This document shows positions 22,957 through 31,354 of a DNA stretch of 31,354 nt, one piece after another. Source of the DNA: Deltaproteobacteria bacterium. GTDB lineage: Bacteria; Desulfobacterota; DSM-4660; Desulfatiglandales; Desulfatiglandaceae. Below the pieces are notes generated by a model. It was not told the origin of the DNA and did no database searches. It worked only from the letters and a program-made list of their open reading frames with translations. The position numbers and the translations under genes are program-made. Each line of letters starts with the position of its first letter. The first letter of the stretch is position 1. The stretch lies in NCBI GenBank assembly GCA_013349725.1, contig DUZB01000002.1, forward strand, positions 3,093 through 34,446, given 5' to 3'.

Positions 22957-24141
22957 TCATGGATGCGAACTGCCCATAAGGCCGTATCTCATACTTGGTA
23001 TCAGATTTCTATGGCACTGTTCCAGAAAGTACTCATCGGTCATACCGGCTATGAAATCCCTCACAATGCCCGCAAACGAGGTCTCCTTTAGATAATCGGG
23101 CTGCATGCCCTTCAGGAATCCGGTGTAGACATCGGAATTTTCCTTGCCGGTTTCAAGATCTTTAAAAAATCTTTCAAACAGCAATTCAAACATGAGTCGA
23201 ATCTTGCCGACCTGTTCCTTCACTCTGCTGTTTCTGTAGATGCGATCTTCGTTGAATTCCTTCAATGTCTTCAAGGAATCCCCAACCTGATCGCTGAATC
23301 TCAGAAAAGGCTTTTCAAAGCTGTTGGCAACAAGATCTTCCACAAGAGTATATACTATCGTACCATTGGTGGCGCCCAGAATTTCGCTGCATTCTTTCGG
23401 GAGATCTTTTCTGTTGATCAAACCCAGTCGTATGGCATCTTCAATATCCCGACCGATATAACTGATGGTATCGGCCATCCTGACCACGCATCCTTCCAAT
23501 GTCATGGGGCTGAGATTGATGGTTGCGTCTTCCTTCTTTTCTTTCATTTCACTGTAAAGGGTTTCAAAATTTTTATCCCTGGCCGGCTCAAGAGATTGGG
23601 CATGAAGCTCGCCGTCGTGGCAGAGTATCCCGTCCAGGACCTGCATGGTCAAATTCCACCCTCTCCCTTTCCTTTCAATGCTCTGAAGAGAGCGCACACT
23701 CTGAATGTTGTGCAGGAAGGGGCCGGCGCCATACGATTCGCAAAGATTTGAAAGGAATTTCTCACCATCATGGCCAAAAGGCGCATGCCCGATATCGTGC
23801 CCCAGGGACACCGCTTCAATAAGATCCTCATTCAGGCCCAATATTCGTCCGATGGTCCTTCCAATCTTTGAAACAAGTTGTACATGAAGAACGCGATGGG
23901 TAATGTGATCATTTTTGATGAGATAAAAAACCTGTGTCTTATCAATATATCTTGAATAGGAAAGGGAATGGAGTATGCGATCTGAATCCACAGAGAAATT
24001 CTGTCTGTGCCCTTTTTCGAGAGTTTCTTCCTCTTTCTCCCGGATAGCACTTGTACTGGGGCACGCCCAGGGAGACAGTTTTTCTTTCTCTTTTGTATCA
24101 AGGATGGCCCTGACACCTTGTAAGACCTGGTTATATCTCAC
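22957..24141 (-). CDS. dGTPase-like HD-domain phosphohydrolase
   Basis: A 394-residue protein of the deoxyguanosinetriphosphate triphosphohydrolase-like family, which hydrolyses dNTPs to deoxynucleoside and triphosphate. Key parts are DRILHSLSYSRYIDKTQVF, the first metal histidine in THRVLHVQLV, the HD pair in SLGHDIGHAPFGHDGE, and the distal Asp in VVRMADTISYIGRD. The C-terminal half is helical. Length is within the range of the shorter type (E. coli Dgt is 505). The start is a GTG overlapping the stop of the small upstream gene (GTGA), so the two are co-translated. Substrate preference is not evident from sequence. Confidence 0.88.
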   Translation of the reverse strand: MRYNQVLQGVRAILDTKEKEKLSPWACPSTSAIREKEEETLEKGHRQNFSVDSDRILHSLSYSRYIDKTQVFYLIKNDHITHRVLHVQLVSKIGRTIGRILGLNEDLIEAVSLGHDIGHAPFGHDGEKFLSNLCESYGAGPFLHNIQSVRSLQSIERKGRGWNLTMQVLDGILCHDGELHAQSLEPARDKNFETLYSEMKEKKEDATINLSPMTLEGCVVRMADTISYIGRDIEDAIRLGLINRKDLPKECSEILGATNGTIVYTLVEDLVANSFEKPFLRFSDQVGDSLKTLKEFNEDRIYRNSRVKEQVGKIRLMFELLFERFFKDLETGKENSDVYTGFLKGMQPDYLKETSFAGIVRDFIAGMTDEYFLEQCHRNLIPSMRYGLMGSSHP

Positions 24142-24392
24142 TTTGCGGAGTCCTCCCTGTCGCCCCCCTTTTTCACATACACTTTCTTTAATTCATTCCA
24201 AACGGTTTTACTCCTTTTGGCCAGAATGTCGTGAGCCGTATCTGCCACCACTCTGGATTCGGCTTCCATTACCTCTTCAGCAGGCGCCAAACGACCTTCC
24301 TTTTTGTATTTCCAGCGCAGGATCGATTTCGCGATTCCCGCCTCGGCATCTTCAACAAGCTTCTTCAAACCGCTCCTGGTATTTTCATCCAT
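24138..24392 (-). CDS. Small conserved-looking protein of unknown function
   Basis: The product of 84 residues starts MDENTRSGLKKLVEDAEAG and continues with IAKSILRWKYKKEGRLAP, a Glu/Ala-rich helix, and KRSKTVWNELKKVYVKKGG. It is charged, probably all helical and cytoplasmic, with no signal peptide. An ATG at 24422 gives ten more residues, but the ATG at 24392 has GAGGG five bases upstream and is preferred. Its stop overlaps the dGTPase GTG by four bases, so the pair forms an operon and the small protein may act with that enzyme. I do not recognise a family. Confidence 0.65.
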   Translation of the reverse strand: MDENTRSGLKKLVEDAEAGIAKSILRWKYKKEGRLAPAEEVMEAESRVVADTAHDILAKRSKTVWNELKKVYVKKGGDREDSAK

Positions 24393-24730
24393 GACGACCC
24401 TCACTTTTTGCTTGCAATTCATTCATAAAGGCACTATAAATATTCGTTTATGATATTTTTGCGTCAGTGTGAAATCGCTGCAGAGGTCCTGTGTATTCCG
24501 GCGTTGGTTTCATAAAGAATTAAAGGGCCGAGGGAACAATACAGTCAAAATTACACGCTGCAATCATATCAGGTTGGGGAAATTTGCTCAAGCACCTATT
24601 TCCCCGTAACGTCACAGGTTCGGATGTTTGCCAGGTGCCCCTGTTTCCCCAGGGGTGGAAGATTCTCTGAACCGAGGTTTAACCGGCATGAGGCCACAGG
24701 ATAAGGTCTCGAAATCCAAGGAGGATACAG
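24393..24730 (+). promoter_or_regulatory. Divergent intergenic region with the rpsB 5' leader
   Basis: The region separates the minus-strand dGTPase pair from rpsB and holds no gene. A hairpin CCCCTG-TTTCCC-CAGGGG (24638-24655) lies about 75 bases before rpsB. The leader closes with AAGGAGG just before the rpsB start. In many bacteria rpsB-tsf is repressed by S2 binding to its leader, so this long leader may serve autoregulation; the resemblance to a known S2 leader motif was not established. No clear -35/-10 pair was found. Confidence 0.35.
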
Positions 24731-25600
24731 ATGGCAGTAATCAGCATGAAGCAACTACTGGAAGCAGGCGTTCATTTCGGTCATCAGACAAGGCGTTGGA
24801 ATCCAAAAATGAAACCGTACATTTTTGGCGCAAGGAATGGGATTCACATTATTGACCTTCAAAAAACGGTGAGGCTGATAAAGACCGCATACAATTTCAT
24901 CAACAAGACCGTAGCGGATGGCTATCCGGTTCTATTCGTGGGCACAAAAAAGCAGGGACATGATTCCGTTGTGGAAGAAAGCGAGCGCTGCGGCATGTTC
25001 TATGTGGTGAATCGCTGGCTTGGAGGGACCCTCACCAATTTTCAGACCATAAAAAAGAGCATTGCCCGTCTGAAAGAGCTTGAAAGGATGAAAGAAGACG
25101 GTTCCATCAACCGCTATACAAAAAAAGAAATCATTAAGATGGAAAAAGAACTTACCAAATTAGAGAAAAACCTGGGCGGGATCAAAAATATGGATGAGAT
25201 TCCCGGAGCGGTCTTTGTTGTGGATCCCAGGAGGGAAAGAATAGCCGTCAAAGAGGCCAGGAAACTCGGAATTCCCGTGGTTGCCATAGCGGATTCCAAC
25301 TGTGACCCCGACGAGATAGATTTCGTGATTCCCGGAAACGATGATGCCATCAGGGCCATACGGCTCATATGTTCCAAAATAGCTGATGCCTGTATTGAAG
25401 GACATGATTTTGCCGAACAGCGACTGATAGAAGAGACCAAACTCCAAAAAGAGCAGGAAACCGCTGCAGAAATCCCTGCAGAAATCCCTGTCGCCTCTGA
25501 TGAAGGCAAGACCGGAGGCCCGGAAGTTATCGTACTCCCCAGAAAAGGAGCGATTGAAGAGGACGACGCGCAGGTTGAAGACCCCTCATCCAATGACTAA
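24731..25600 (+). CDS. rpsB: 30S ribosomal protein S2
   Basis: Essential small-subunit protein. The sequence [85 protein letters not shown] and [24 protein letters not shown] is diagnostic when read as separate blocks. At 289 residues it is longer than E. coli S2 (241). The extra C-terminal part, from about residue 235, is Glu/Ala/Pro-rich ([19 protein letters not shown]) with a short internal repeat AEIP, and is probably disordered. It opens the rpsB-tsf-frr cluster behind a strong AAGGAGG site. Confidence 0.98.
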   Translation: MAVISMKQLLEAGVHFGHQTRRWNPKMKPYIFGARNGIHIIDLQKTVRLIKTAYNFINKTVADGYPVLFVGTKKQGHDSVVEESERCGMFYVVNRWLGGTLTNFQTIKKSIARLKELERMKEDGSINRYTKKEIIKMEKELTKLEKNLGGIKNMDEIPGAVFVVDPRRERIAVKEARKLGIPVVAIADSNCDPDEIDFVIPGNDDAIRAIRLICSKIADACIEGHDFAEQRLIEETKLQKEQETAAEIPAEIPVASDEGKTGGPEVIVLPRKGAIEEDDAQVEDPSSND

Positions 25601-25706
25601 CCATTCAATTCAATTCTTCGCATGGTTGAATGGTCAAAGACACAAAAAAACCGGATCGTTTTCCCGACAAGACTCAGCCAAAAGCTGAAACGGTTGGAAC
25701 CGATCC
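25601..25706. repeat. Inverted repeats in the rpsB-tsf gap
   Basis: CCATTCAA (25601-25608) and TTGAATGG (25626-25633) form an 8-bp stem right after the rpsB stop. A second structure has GGATCG (25653-25658) and CGATCC (25701-25706) as outer arms around the hairpin CAGC-CAAAA-GCTG (25675-25687). The second lies about 30 bases before the tsf start. Neither has a T-run. They may stabilise the mRNA end or adjust tsf expression relative to rpsB. Confidence 0.4.
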
Positions 25707-25736
25707 TCCATTGATTCGATAGAAAGGGACAACCAC

Positions 25737-26339
25737 ATGACTGTTACTGCTTCATTAATTAAGGAACTGAGAGAAAAAACCGGCGTAGGGATTATGGACT
25801 GTAAAGCCGCACTCACAGAGTGTAACGGAGACATTAGCAACGCGATCGACCATCTGAGAAAGAAGGGCATCGCTACCGCAAAAAAACGTGGCGGAAGAGC
25901 TGCCTCGGAAGGGCAGGTTCAGTCTTACATACACGCGGGTGGAAAAATCGGGGTTCTGGTCGAAGCGAACTGTGAAACCGATTTTACCGGGAAGACCGAT
26001 GACTTCACAGAATTTGTAAAGGACCTCGCGCTTCAGATTGCAGCTTCCAACCCCATATCCGTAGACCGCGAGACGATCCCCAGGGAAATCCTGGAAAAGG
26101 AAAAAGAGATCTATGCCTCCCAGGCAAAGGCCACTGGAAAACCCGAAAAGTTCATTGAAAAGATCGTTGAAGGAAAGTTGAAGAAATTCTTCTCTGAAGT
26201 GTGTCTCCTGGAACAGCCTTTTGTGAAGAACCCTGACATCACCATCCAGGACCTTCTCAATGAACTGATAGCCAAGACAGGTGAAAACATTATCGTACGA
26301 AGATTCGCCAGATTCCAGCTGGGAGAATCTGAAAGCTGA
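25737..26339 (+). CDS. tsf: Translation elongation factor Ts
   Basis: Nucleotide exchange factor for EF-Tu. The N-terminal UBA-like domain reads [20 protein letters not shown], the core has [20 protein letters not shown], then the exchange-domain signature [20 protein letters not shown], and the C-terminal block [15 protein letters not shown]. At 200 residues it is the short form, as in Thermus (about 196), lacking much of the second core subdomain of E. coli EF-Ts (283). A ribosome binding site GAAAGGGA precedes the ATG. It follows rpsB; the gene after it is frr rather than the usual pyrH. Confidence 0.97.
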   Translation: MTVTASLIKELREKTGVGIMDCKAALTECNGDISNAIDHLRKKGIATAKKRGGRAASEGQVQSYIHAGGKIGVLVEANCETDFTGKTDDFTEFVKDLALQIAASNPISVDRETIPREILEKEKEIYASQAKATGKPEKFIEKIVEGKLKKFFSEVCLLEQPFVKNPDITIQDLLNELIAKTGENIIVRRFARFQLGESES

Positions 26340-26346
26340 CAGGTTT

Positions 26347-26380
26347 CAGAACCGGAAAATTCATGATTTTTCCGGTTCTG
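26347..26380 (+). terminator. 13-bp perfect hairpin between tsf and frr (possible terminator)
   Basis: CAGAACCGGAAAA (26347-26359) and TTTTCCGGTTCTG (26368-26380) pair perfectly around an eight-base loop, starting eight bases after the tsf stop. The T-rich part is inside the right arm and the bases after the stem are ATAATAGG, so it is not a textbook terminator. It could lower read-through into frr or protect the rpsB-tsf mRNA end. Confidence 0.5.
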
Positions 26381-26443
26381 ATAATAGGATTTATAAGGGG
26401 ACCCACGGTCCCTGCTCACCATCGTGATTTCAGGAGATCGGTT

Positions 26444-27001
26444 ATGAAAGATGAAATACTTTCAGAACAGCGTGAAAAAATGAAAAAGGGGGCCAGTGCT
26501 CTTGAAAGGGAATTCAAGAGAATTCGGACAGGCAGGGCATCGACAGCACTTCTGGATGGGTTGAAAGTGGAATGTTATAGCGCCTTGATGCCCATTGAGC
26601 AGGTTGCTACAATATCCGTTCCCGAAAGCCGTCTTATTACCATTCAACCCTGGGATCAAAGCATCATCGGAAATGTAGAAAAGTGCATCCTGAAGTCGGA
26701 TCTCGGTCTGACCCCTGCAAATGACGGGAAAATCATCAGGATTGCCATTCCCCCATTAACGGAGGAAAGAAGGAAGGACCTGGCAAAACTCGCAAAGAAG
26801 ATGGCCGAGGAAAGCAAAATCTCCATTCGCGGGCTCAGACGGGAAGCGAATGAGATGTTGAAAGAGTTGAAAAACGAAAAGGAAATTTCCGAAGACGAAT
26901 TTTTCAAGTCTCAGGACGACGTCCAAAAGTTGACCGACGAATTCATAAAAAAAATTGATGAGATTACTGCACGCAAGGAAAAAGAGATTATGGAATTCTG
27001 A
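26444..27001 (+). CDS. frr: Ribosome recycling factor
   Basis: With EF-G it splits the post-termination ribosome. The 185-residue product, the exact family length, starts [20 protein letters not shown] and has the signatures [44 protein letters not shown] and [20 protein letters not shown]. An upstream extension is open to 26363, but the ATG at 26444 has AGGAG eight bases upstream and matches the family start. It lies 104 bases after tsf, without pyrH between them, and 99 bases before uppS. Confidence 0.98.
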   Translation: MKDEILSEQREKMKKGASALEREFKRIRTGRASTALLDGLKVECYSALMPIEQVATISVPESRLITIQPWDQSIIGNVEKCILKSDLGLTPANDGKIIRIAIPPLTEERRKDLAKLAKKMAEESKISIRGLRREANEMLKELKNEKEISEDEFFKSQDDVQKLTDEFIKKIDEITARKEKEIMEF

Positions 27002-27100
27002 ATAGTTCAGATTCCGAAAATTCAAACCACAGGTTCTTCCATACCGCTGCTCTCCAGCCTTCCATCGCAGTGAACTCTTAAATCTTGAGACGGGATAAGG

Positions 27101-27826
27101 ATGACCATCGACAGCAAAAGAATACCGAAACATGTGGCCATCATTATGGATGGAAATGGCCGATGGGCGAAGAAAAAGGGATTCCAGCGTGTGCGAGGAC
27201 ATCAAAAAGGCGCGGAAGCCGTCAGGGAAATTGTGACAGCAAGCCGGGAAGCGGGTATTCGGTGGCTAACATTGTACGCCTTCTCGCAAGAAAACTGGAA
27301 AAGACCACGGCTTGAAGTCCAGGCTCTCATGAAACTCCTGAAGCGTTTTCTGAAAAATGAGTTGAATGAAATGCTTGAAAACGAAATCAGGCTGAAGACC
27401 ATCGGTCGAACGGAAAATATCCCGTTGGATACCAGGCAGATCCTTCTTGACACCATAGAAAAAACAGCCCACAACACCGGAATGACTCTCACCCTGGCCC
27501 TAAGCTACGGAAGCCGTCAGGAAATAGTGGACGCATGCATAAAGATCGGGCGTTTGATAAAAGATGGGGATAAGGCAGTTGAAGAAATAGACGAAAAACT
27601 CATTTCCAGCTGCCTCTACACAGCAGAAATGCCTGATCCTGATCTTCTGATTCGAACCAGCGGGGAATATCGCATCAGCAATTTCCTATTGTGGCAGCTT
27701 TCATACACTGAACTTTACATAACACCCACTCTATGGCCTGATTTCGGCAAAGAAGAATACCTCCGGGCTCTTGAGGACTACCAGCGCCGGGAAAGACGAT
27801 TCGGAGGAGTATTAAAAAACGGGTAA
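27101..27826 (+). CDS. uppS: Undecaprenyl diphosphate synthase (cis-prenyltransferase)
   Basis: Condenses isopentenyl diphosphate units onto farnesyl diphosphate to make the C55 lipid carrier for peptidoglycan and O-antigen. The 241-residue protein has the catalytic Asp17 in IIMDGNGRWAKKKG, the RGHQKGAEAV segment, TLYAFSQENWKRP, ALSYGSRQEI, and the C-terminal signature DLLIRTSGEYRISNFLLWQ followed by LSYTELYITPTLWPDF. Length is standard. Its TAA shares one base with the ATG of cdsA (TAATG), so the two are probably coupled. Confidence 0.97.
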   Translation: MTIDSKRIPKHVAIIMDGNGRWAKKKGFQRVRGHQKGAEAVREIVTASREAGIRWLTLYAFSQENWKRPRLEVQALMKLLKRFLKNELNEMLENEIRLKTIGRTENIPLDTRQILLDTIEKTAHNTGMTLTLALSYGSRQEIVDACIKIGRLIKDGDKAVEEIDEKLISSCLYTAEMPDPDLLIRTSGEYRISNFLLWQLSYTELYITPTLWPDFGKEEYLRALEDYQRRERRFGGVLKNG

Positions 27827-28644
27827 TGCGGAAAAGTGGACAGACAATGCATCTCAAACGGTGGCTCACAGCCCTGATCGCCATTCCCGTTCTGATCTAT
27901 ATCATTGGTTTTGGTCCAAGGTACCTGTTTCATGCCCTTTTGTGCGGGGCAGCCATCGTATCTTTCATCGAATTTTACAGCATAACCGGAACGGGAGGAT
28001 CAAGATTCATCCTGTACGGAAATTCCTTTTTGATCTTTTTGCTTTTTGCTGTAATATACATAAGGCAGGTGATGTTTGTGCCGATCATCACCGTGCTGTG
28101 GGTCTTTCTTTCTATGGGCTACCTGATGATGCATAAACCGACCCCTGGAAAAGAACTCACGGCAGAAATAGGCCGGGCGGTTTTCGGGCCGGTATACGTC
28201 TCCCTGCCCTTGGCCATGCTGGCTTTGATTGATTTCCGCCCCAAGGGGAGCATCTGGGTGTTCTTCCTGCTGGCGGTTATTTTCGCCGGCGATACGGGCG
28301 CCTTTTATTTTGGAAGACAATTTGGAAAACACAAGCTCCACAAGGTAGTAAGCCCCGGGAAATCGTGGGAGGGTGCAGTTGGAGGGCTGGTCAGCAGCGT
28401 AGCGGTTGCCTTTCTGTTTCTGCTCGTTTCCCGCCTTCATTCGTTGGATACGGGAATCATCATCCTTACCCTGCTGCTCTCCGCAATGGGTCAGATCGGT
28501 GATTTGTCAGAGTCCCTTTTGAAAAGAAACCACGGCATCAAGGATTCCGGTTCCATTCTTCCCGGACACGGAGGAATTCTTGACAGAATTGACGGCCTTT
28601 TGTTTGCCATTCCTGTTCTTTTTGGGTACCTTCTATTTCAATGA
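27826..28644 (+). CDS. cdsA: Phosphatidate cytidylyltransferase
   Basis: Makes CDP-diacylglycerol from phosphatidate and CTP, the branch point to all phospholipids. The 272-residue product has about eight hydrophobic segments (for example LTALIAIPVLIYIIGFG and WVFFLLAVIFAGDTGAFYFG). It carries the CTP_transf_1 signature near the C-terminus: SPGKSWEGAVGG, and LLKRNHGIKDSGSILPGHGG followed by ILDRIDGL. A second ATG at 27847 is possible, but the first overlaps the uppS stop and is chosen. Its stop overlaps the dxr ATG by four bases. Confidence 0.95.
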   Translation: MRKSGQTMHLKRWLTALIAIPVLIYIIGFGPRYLFHALLCGAAIVSFIEFYSITGTGGSRFILYGNSFLIFLLFAVIYIRQVMFVPIITVLWVFLSMGYLMMHKPTPGKELTAEIGRAVFGPVYVSLPLAMLALIDFRPKGSIWVFFLLAVIFAGDTGAFYFGRQFGKHKLHKVVSPGKSWEGAVGGLVSSVAVAFLFLLVSRLHSLDTGIIILTLLLSAMGQIGDLSESLLKRNHGIKDSGSILPGHGGILDRIDGLLFAIPVLFGYLLFQ

Positions 28645-29816
28645 AAAATATAATCATATTAGGCTCAACCGGATCCATTGGCGTCAGCGCGCTCAAGGTA
28701 ATCAAACAACATCCTGAAAAATACAGGGTGGCAGCCCTTTCCGCTGCCAGAAACATTGGGCTCCTTCTCCGGCAGATCAAGGAATTCAAGCCGGTGGCTG
28801 TCTCTGTACTGGACGAATCTCTTGCCGAAAGGCTCAAAACAAAATTGGGGAAGGGACCGGCTCCGGACATCTTTTTCGGGAAGAATGGTTATAAGCAGAT
28901 CGCAACGATGGAGGGGACCGACACGGTCATATCCGCTATGACCGGCGCCGCAGGCCTTATACCAACCTTTGAAGCCATCCAGTCCGGAAAAAATATCGCC
29001 CTTGCCAATAAGGAGACCATGGTCATGGCCGGGGGTCTTGTCATGGACGAGGCAAAAAAGCGGGGGGTTTCTATCCTTCCTGTTGACAGTGAGCACAGCG
29101 CCATACTGCAATCCCTGCAGGGTCACCCGAGAGAAGATCTCAAGAGGATTATATTGACAGCCTCGGGAGGCCCCTTCAGAAATCTGTCTCTCGATGAGAT
29201 GCGCAAGATGACTGCAGCGCAGGCCCTCAACCATCCCAACTGGGATATGGGTCCAAAAATAACCATAGATTCGGCCACATTGATGAATAAAGGCCTTGAA
29301 ATAATAGAAGCAAAATGGTTATTTGATCTGCCACTGGAAAAAATAGGAGTCCTCGTACACCCCCAGAGCATCATCCATTCCATGGCGGAATACATTGATG
29401 GGTCCATTATAGCTCAGTTGGGCGTTCCTGATATGACGATACCCATCTCTTATGCGTTGTCTTATCCTCACCATCTTCGAAACCATCTTTCCCCGCTGGA
29501 TCTTTTGACGGCTGGAGACCTTCAATTTCAGAAACCGGACTTGTCCCGTTTCAGATGTCTTGCACTTGCTCTTGAAGCCGCAAAAACCGGAGGAACCATG
29601 CCGGCAGTACTCAACGGTTCCAATGAGATTGCCGTGGACGCTTTTCTGAAAGGCCAGATCGGTTTCCTGGATATCCCTGCCTTAATTGAAAAAACCATGA
29701 GAACCCATAACGTTTCTCCTGTTGATAGCATTGCAGCAGTGGTGGAAGCAGACGGATGGGCAAGGCGGGAAACCAGAGAGCATCTGGAAAATCTTATTGG
29801 GCCTTTGCATGGTTGA
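28641..29816 (+). CDS. dxr: 1-deoxy-D-xylulose 5-phosphate reductoisomerase
   Basis: Second step of the MEP isoprenoid pathway: NADPH-dependent conversion of DXP to MEP, feeding UppS next door with isoprenoid precursor. The 391-residue protein has the NADPH fold ILGSTGSIGVSALKVI, ALANKETMVMAGG, the metal-site motif LPVDSEHSAILQSLQG, the substrate loop GPKITIDSATLMNKGLEIIEA, and VHPQSIIHSMAEYIDGSI. Length is typical. The start overlaps the cdsA stop (ATGA). Confidence 0.97.
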   Translation: MKNIIILGSTGSIGVSALKVIKQHPEKYRVAALSAARNIGLLLRQIKEFKPVAVSVLDESLAERLKTKLGKGPAPDIFFGKNGYKQIATMEGTDTVISAMTGAAGLIPTFEAIQSGKNIALANKETMVMAGGLVMDEAKKRGVSILPVDSEHSAILQSLQGHPREDLKRIILTASGGPFRNLSLDEMRKMTAAQALNHPNWDMGPKITIDSATLMNKGLEIIEAKWLFDLPLEKIGVLVHPQSIIHSMAEYIDGSIIAQLGVPDMTIPISYALSYPHHLRNHLSPLDLLTAGDLQFQKPDLSRFRCLALALEAAKTGGTMPAVLNGSNEIAVDAFLKGQIGFLDIPALIEKTMRTHNVSPVDSIAAVVEADGWARRETREHLENLIGPLHG

Positions 29817-29838
29817 GAGTTGAATTTGGAGTTTTGAA

Positions 29839-30936
29839 ATGCACTTAGATCAGTCCATACATATCCTGGCTTATTACATTTTGCCCTTTGTTGTGGTTTT
29901 AGGCATATTGATTTTTGCCCATGAACTGGGTCACTTCCTTGTTGCCAAGTATTTTGGTGTAAAGGTTCTCAAGTTTTCCCTTGGCTTTGGCCCCAAACTC
30001 ATTGGGAAAAAAATCGGGGAAACCGAGTATCTTGTCTCCCTTCTCCCATTAGGAGGATATGTGAAGATGTTGGGGGAGAACGATGATGACGACGAACCGA
30101 TCAGTCCGGAAGAAGAGAGAAAATCGTACAGTCATAAACCGGTCGGCCAGCGTATCGCCATTGTTGCTGCAGGACCGGCGTTCAACCTGGTTTTAGCCCT
30201 TTTCACGTTCTGCCTGTTTTACATGTTTGCCGGCAACCATGTTCTCTCCCCGGAGATCGGACAGGTGAAGGAAAATTCACCGGCATACGCAGCAGGTCTG
30301 CTCAAAGGCGATCTTATTGTCGCCATTGACGGAAAACAGACGGAGACCTGGCCGGAAATAAAAGAAATAATCAAAGATAATACGGGTGAGACCGTTGAAA
30401 TCACGATAACACGGAATAATGAACTCAGGACCGTCATATTAACACCCGAGATCAGCGTTACCAAAAACATTTTCGGTGAAGACATAAAAACCCCGCTCAT
30501 CGGTATTGTGGCCTCCGGTACTTTCATGACGATTTACTACACCCCTCTGAAAGCTATTGAAACAGGGTTCGCAAAAACCTGGGAAATCACCAAACTCACT
30601 TTCCTGACCATTGTAAAACTTATCCAGCGCGTAATTCCCATCAAGACTGTGGGTGGACCTATCTTTATCGGCCAGATGACAGGCCAGCTGGCACAGGAAA
30701 ACTGGATCTACCTGATTCCCTTCATGGCGATCATCAGTGTAAATCTGGGGATCTTGAATCTGCTGCCTATTCCTGTATTAGATGGTGGTGTCATTTTTTT
30801 CCTGCTGATTGAATGGATCATGGGAAAACCCCTTAATCTGAAAGGCCGAGAACTGGCCCAGAAAATCGGCATCAGTCTCCTTGTGTTGTTCATGGTCGTC
30901 GTTATCTACAACGATGTAACCCGGTTCTTTGAGTAA
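29839..30936 (+). CDS. rseP: RseP-family site-2 intramembrane metalloprotease
   Basis: Membrane zinc protease that cleaves anti-sigma factors or signal-peptide remnants within the bilayer. The 365-residue product has HELGH (28-32) in the first transmembrane helix (VVVLGILIFAHELGHFLVAK), SLLPLGGYVKMLGEN, one PDZ domain (about 130-210, with SPAYAAGLLKGDLIVAIDG), and the third zinc ligand in NLLPIPVLDGG. E. coli RseP has two PDZ domains and 450 residues, so this is the shorter single-PDZ form. TTTGGAG lies seven bases before the ATG. No rseA or rpoE is in view, so its substrate is unknown. Confidence 0.95.
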   Translation: MHLDQSIHILAYYILPFVVVLGILIFAHELGHFLVAKYFGVKVLKFSLGFGPKLIGKKIGETEYLVSLLPLGGYVKMLGENDDDDEPISPEEERKSYSHKPVGQRIAIVAAGPAFNLVLALFTFCLFYMFAGNHVLSPEIGQVKENSPAYAAGLLKGDLIVAIDGKQTETWPEIKEIIKDNTGETVEITITRNNELRTVILTPEISVTKNIFGEDIKTPLIGIVASGTFMTIYYTPLKAIETGFAKTWEITKLTFLTIVKLIQRVIPIKTVGGPIFIGQMTGQLAQENWIYLIPFMAIISVNLGILNLLPIPVLDGGVIFFLLIEWIMGKPLNLKGRELAQKIGISLLVLFMVVVIYNDVTRFFE

Positions 30937-30956
30937 AAGGGAACATTGACCTGACC

Positions 30957-31354
30957 ATGATACTCGCGATCAACACCTCTACCCTTCAGTTCAGTCTTGC
31001 CCTTTTAAAAAGGGATGGCGCCATTGCGGCAGAACAGGTGATGTTCAGGAAAAAAGGAAATTTCGGGAACTTGATGCCGGCCGTCGAACATCTTCTTTCC
31101 GTTTCAGATGCCGGACCCGGTGATTTGTCGGGTATCGCCGTAGCAGTCGGGCCGGGCAGCTTCACCGGGTTGCGAATTGGCATTTCATTAGCGAAGGGCC
31201 TTTGTCACGCCCTTCAAATTCCTATTGCAGGCGTATCCAGTCTTGAAGCACTGGCCTCGCAGATCCCCTTTGCCATGTCTCCAGTTATTCCTCTTCTCCG
31301 TTCCAGAAAAGGGGAAGTGTTTACGGCAAGATTTATCCTGACAAATGATCAACA
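30957..31354 (+). CDS. tsaB: TsaB, tRNA t6A-synthesis protein (N-terminal part, cut by window edge)
   Basis: The first 132 codons of a TsaB/YeaZ protein are visible. They read MILAINTSTLQFSLALLKRD, GNFGNLMPAVEHLLS, GIAVAVGPGSFTGLRIGISL and AKGLCHALQIPIAGVSSLEALA, which include the family hallmark GPGSFTGLRIG. TsaB is a catalytically inactive ASKHA-fold partner of TsaD in making the universal t6A modification on ANN-decoding tRNAs. The ATG at 30957 has only a weak ribosome binding site and follows the rseP stop by 20 bases, so it is probably in the same operon. The C-terminus lies beyond the window. Confidence 0.93.
   Translation, partial: MILAINTSTLQFSLALLKRDGAIAAEQVMFRKKGNFGNLMPAVEHLLSVSDAGPGDLSGIAVAVGPGSFTGLRIGISLAKGLCHALQIPIAGVSSLEALASQIPFAMSPVIPLLRSRKGEVFTARFILTNDQ

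Overview
The window looks like a chromosomal segment of a strictly anaerobic, probably sulfate-reducing Desulfobacterota relative (Desulfobacterales-like). The pointers are a CooC-type nickel-insertion ATPase (CO dehydrogenase/acetyl-CoA synthase maturation), a compact MetE-like zinc methyltransferase, a LivFGHM transporter interleaved with acyl-CoA ligases, and the housekeeping gene order. The taxonomic guess is inference; no rRNA or marker search was possible.

Left part (1-6800). A minus-strand run rpoZ > dnaJ > DksA-like (cut by the window edge) is preceded by a structured leader with its own intrinsic terminator. comM is on the plus strand. A minus-strand operon cooC > serC > asnS follows.

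Integron (about 7015-10553). A wrecked integron-type tyrosine integrase faces away from three plus-strand gene cassettes, each closed by an attC-like hairpin. The cassettes are a DUF433/DUF5615 toxin-antitoxin pair, an RtcB RNA ligase, and a PIN/ribbon-helix-helix toxin-antitoxin pair preceded by the relic of a secretion sorting domain. All the intact cargo is about RNA cleavage or RNA repair. This is the most unusual part of the window.

Middle (10597-13055). A minus-strand run ftsB-like > TPR protein > MetE-like methyltransferase. Upstream lies a non-coding stretch with a 25-bp near-perfect inverted repeat made of TAATC-type hexamers.

Transport/activation cluster (13083-22595, all minus). 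livG > long-chain acyl-CoA synthetase > livH > livM > periplasmic binding protein > livF > LEA14-like lipoprotein > a second, degenerate acyl-CoA ligase. Together these would import and CoA-activate a carboxylic acid. A terminator sits directly against the ribosome binding site of the last ligase.

Right part (22957-31354). A dGTPase-like HD hydrolase and a small unknown protein are on the minus strand. Then comes the translation/envelope cluster rpsB-tsf-frr-uppS-cdsA-dxr-rseP-tsaB on the plus strand. pyrH, usually found between tsf and frr, is absent; a 13-bp perfect hairpin occupies that gap.
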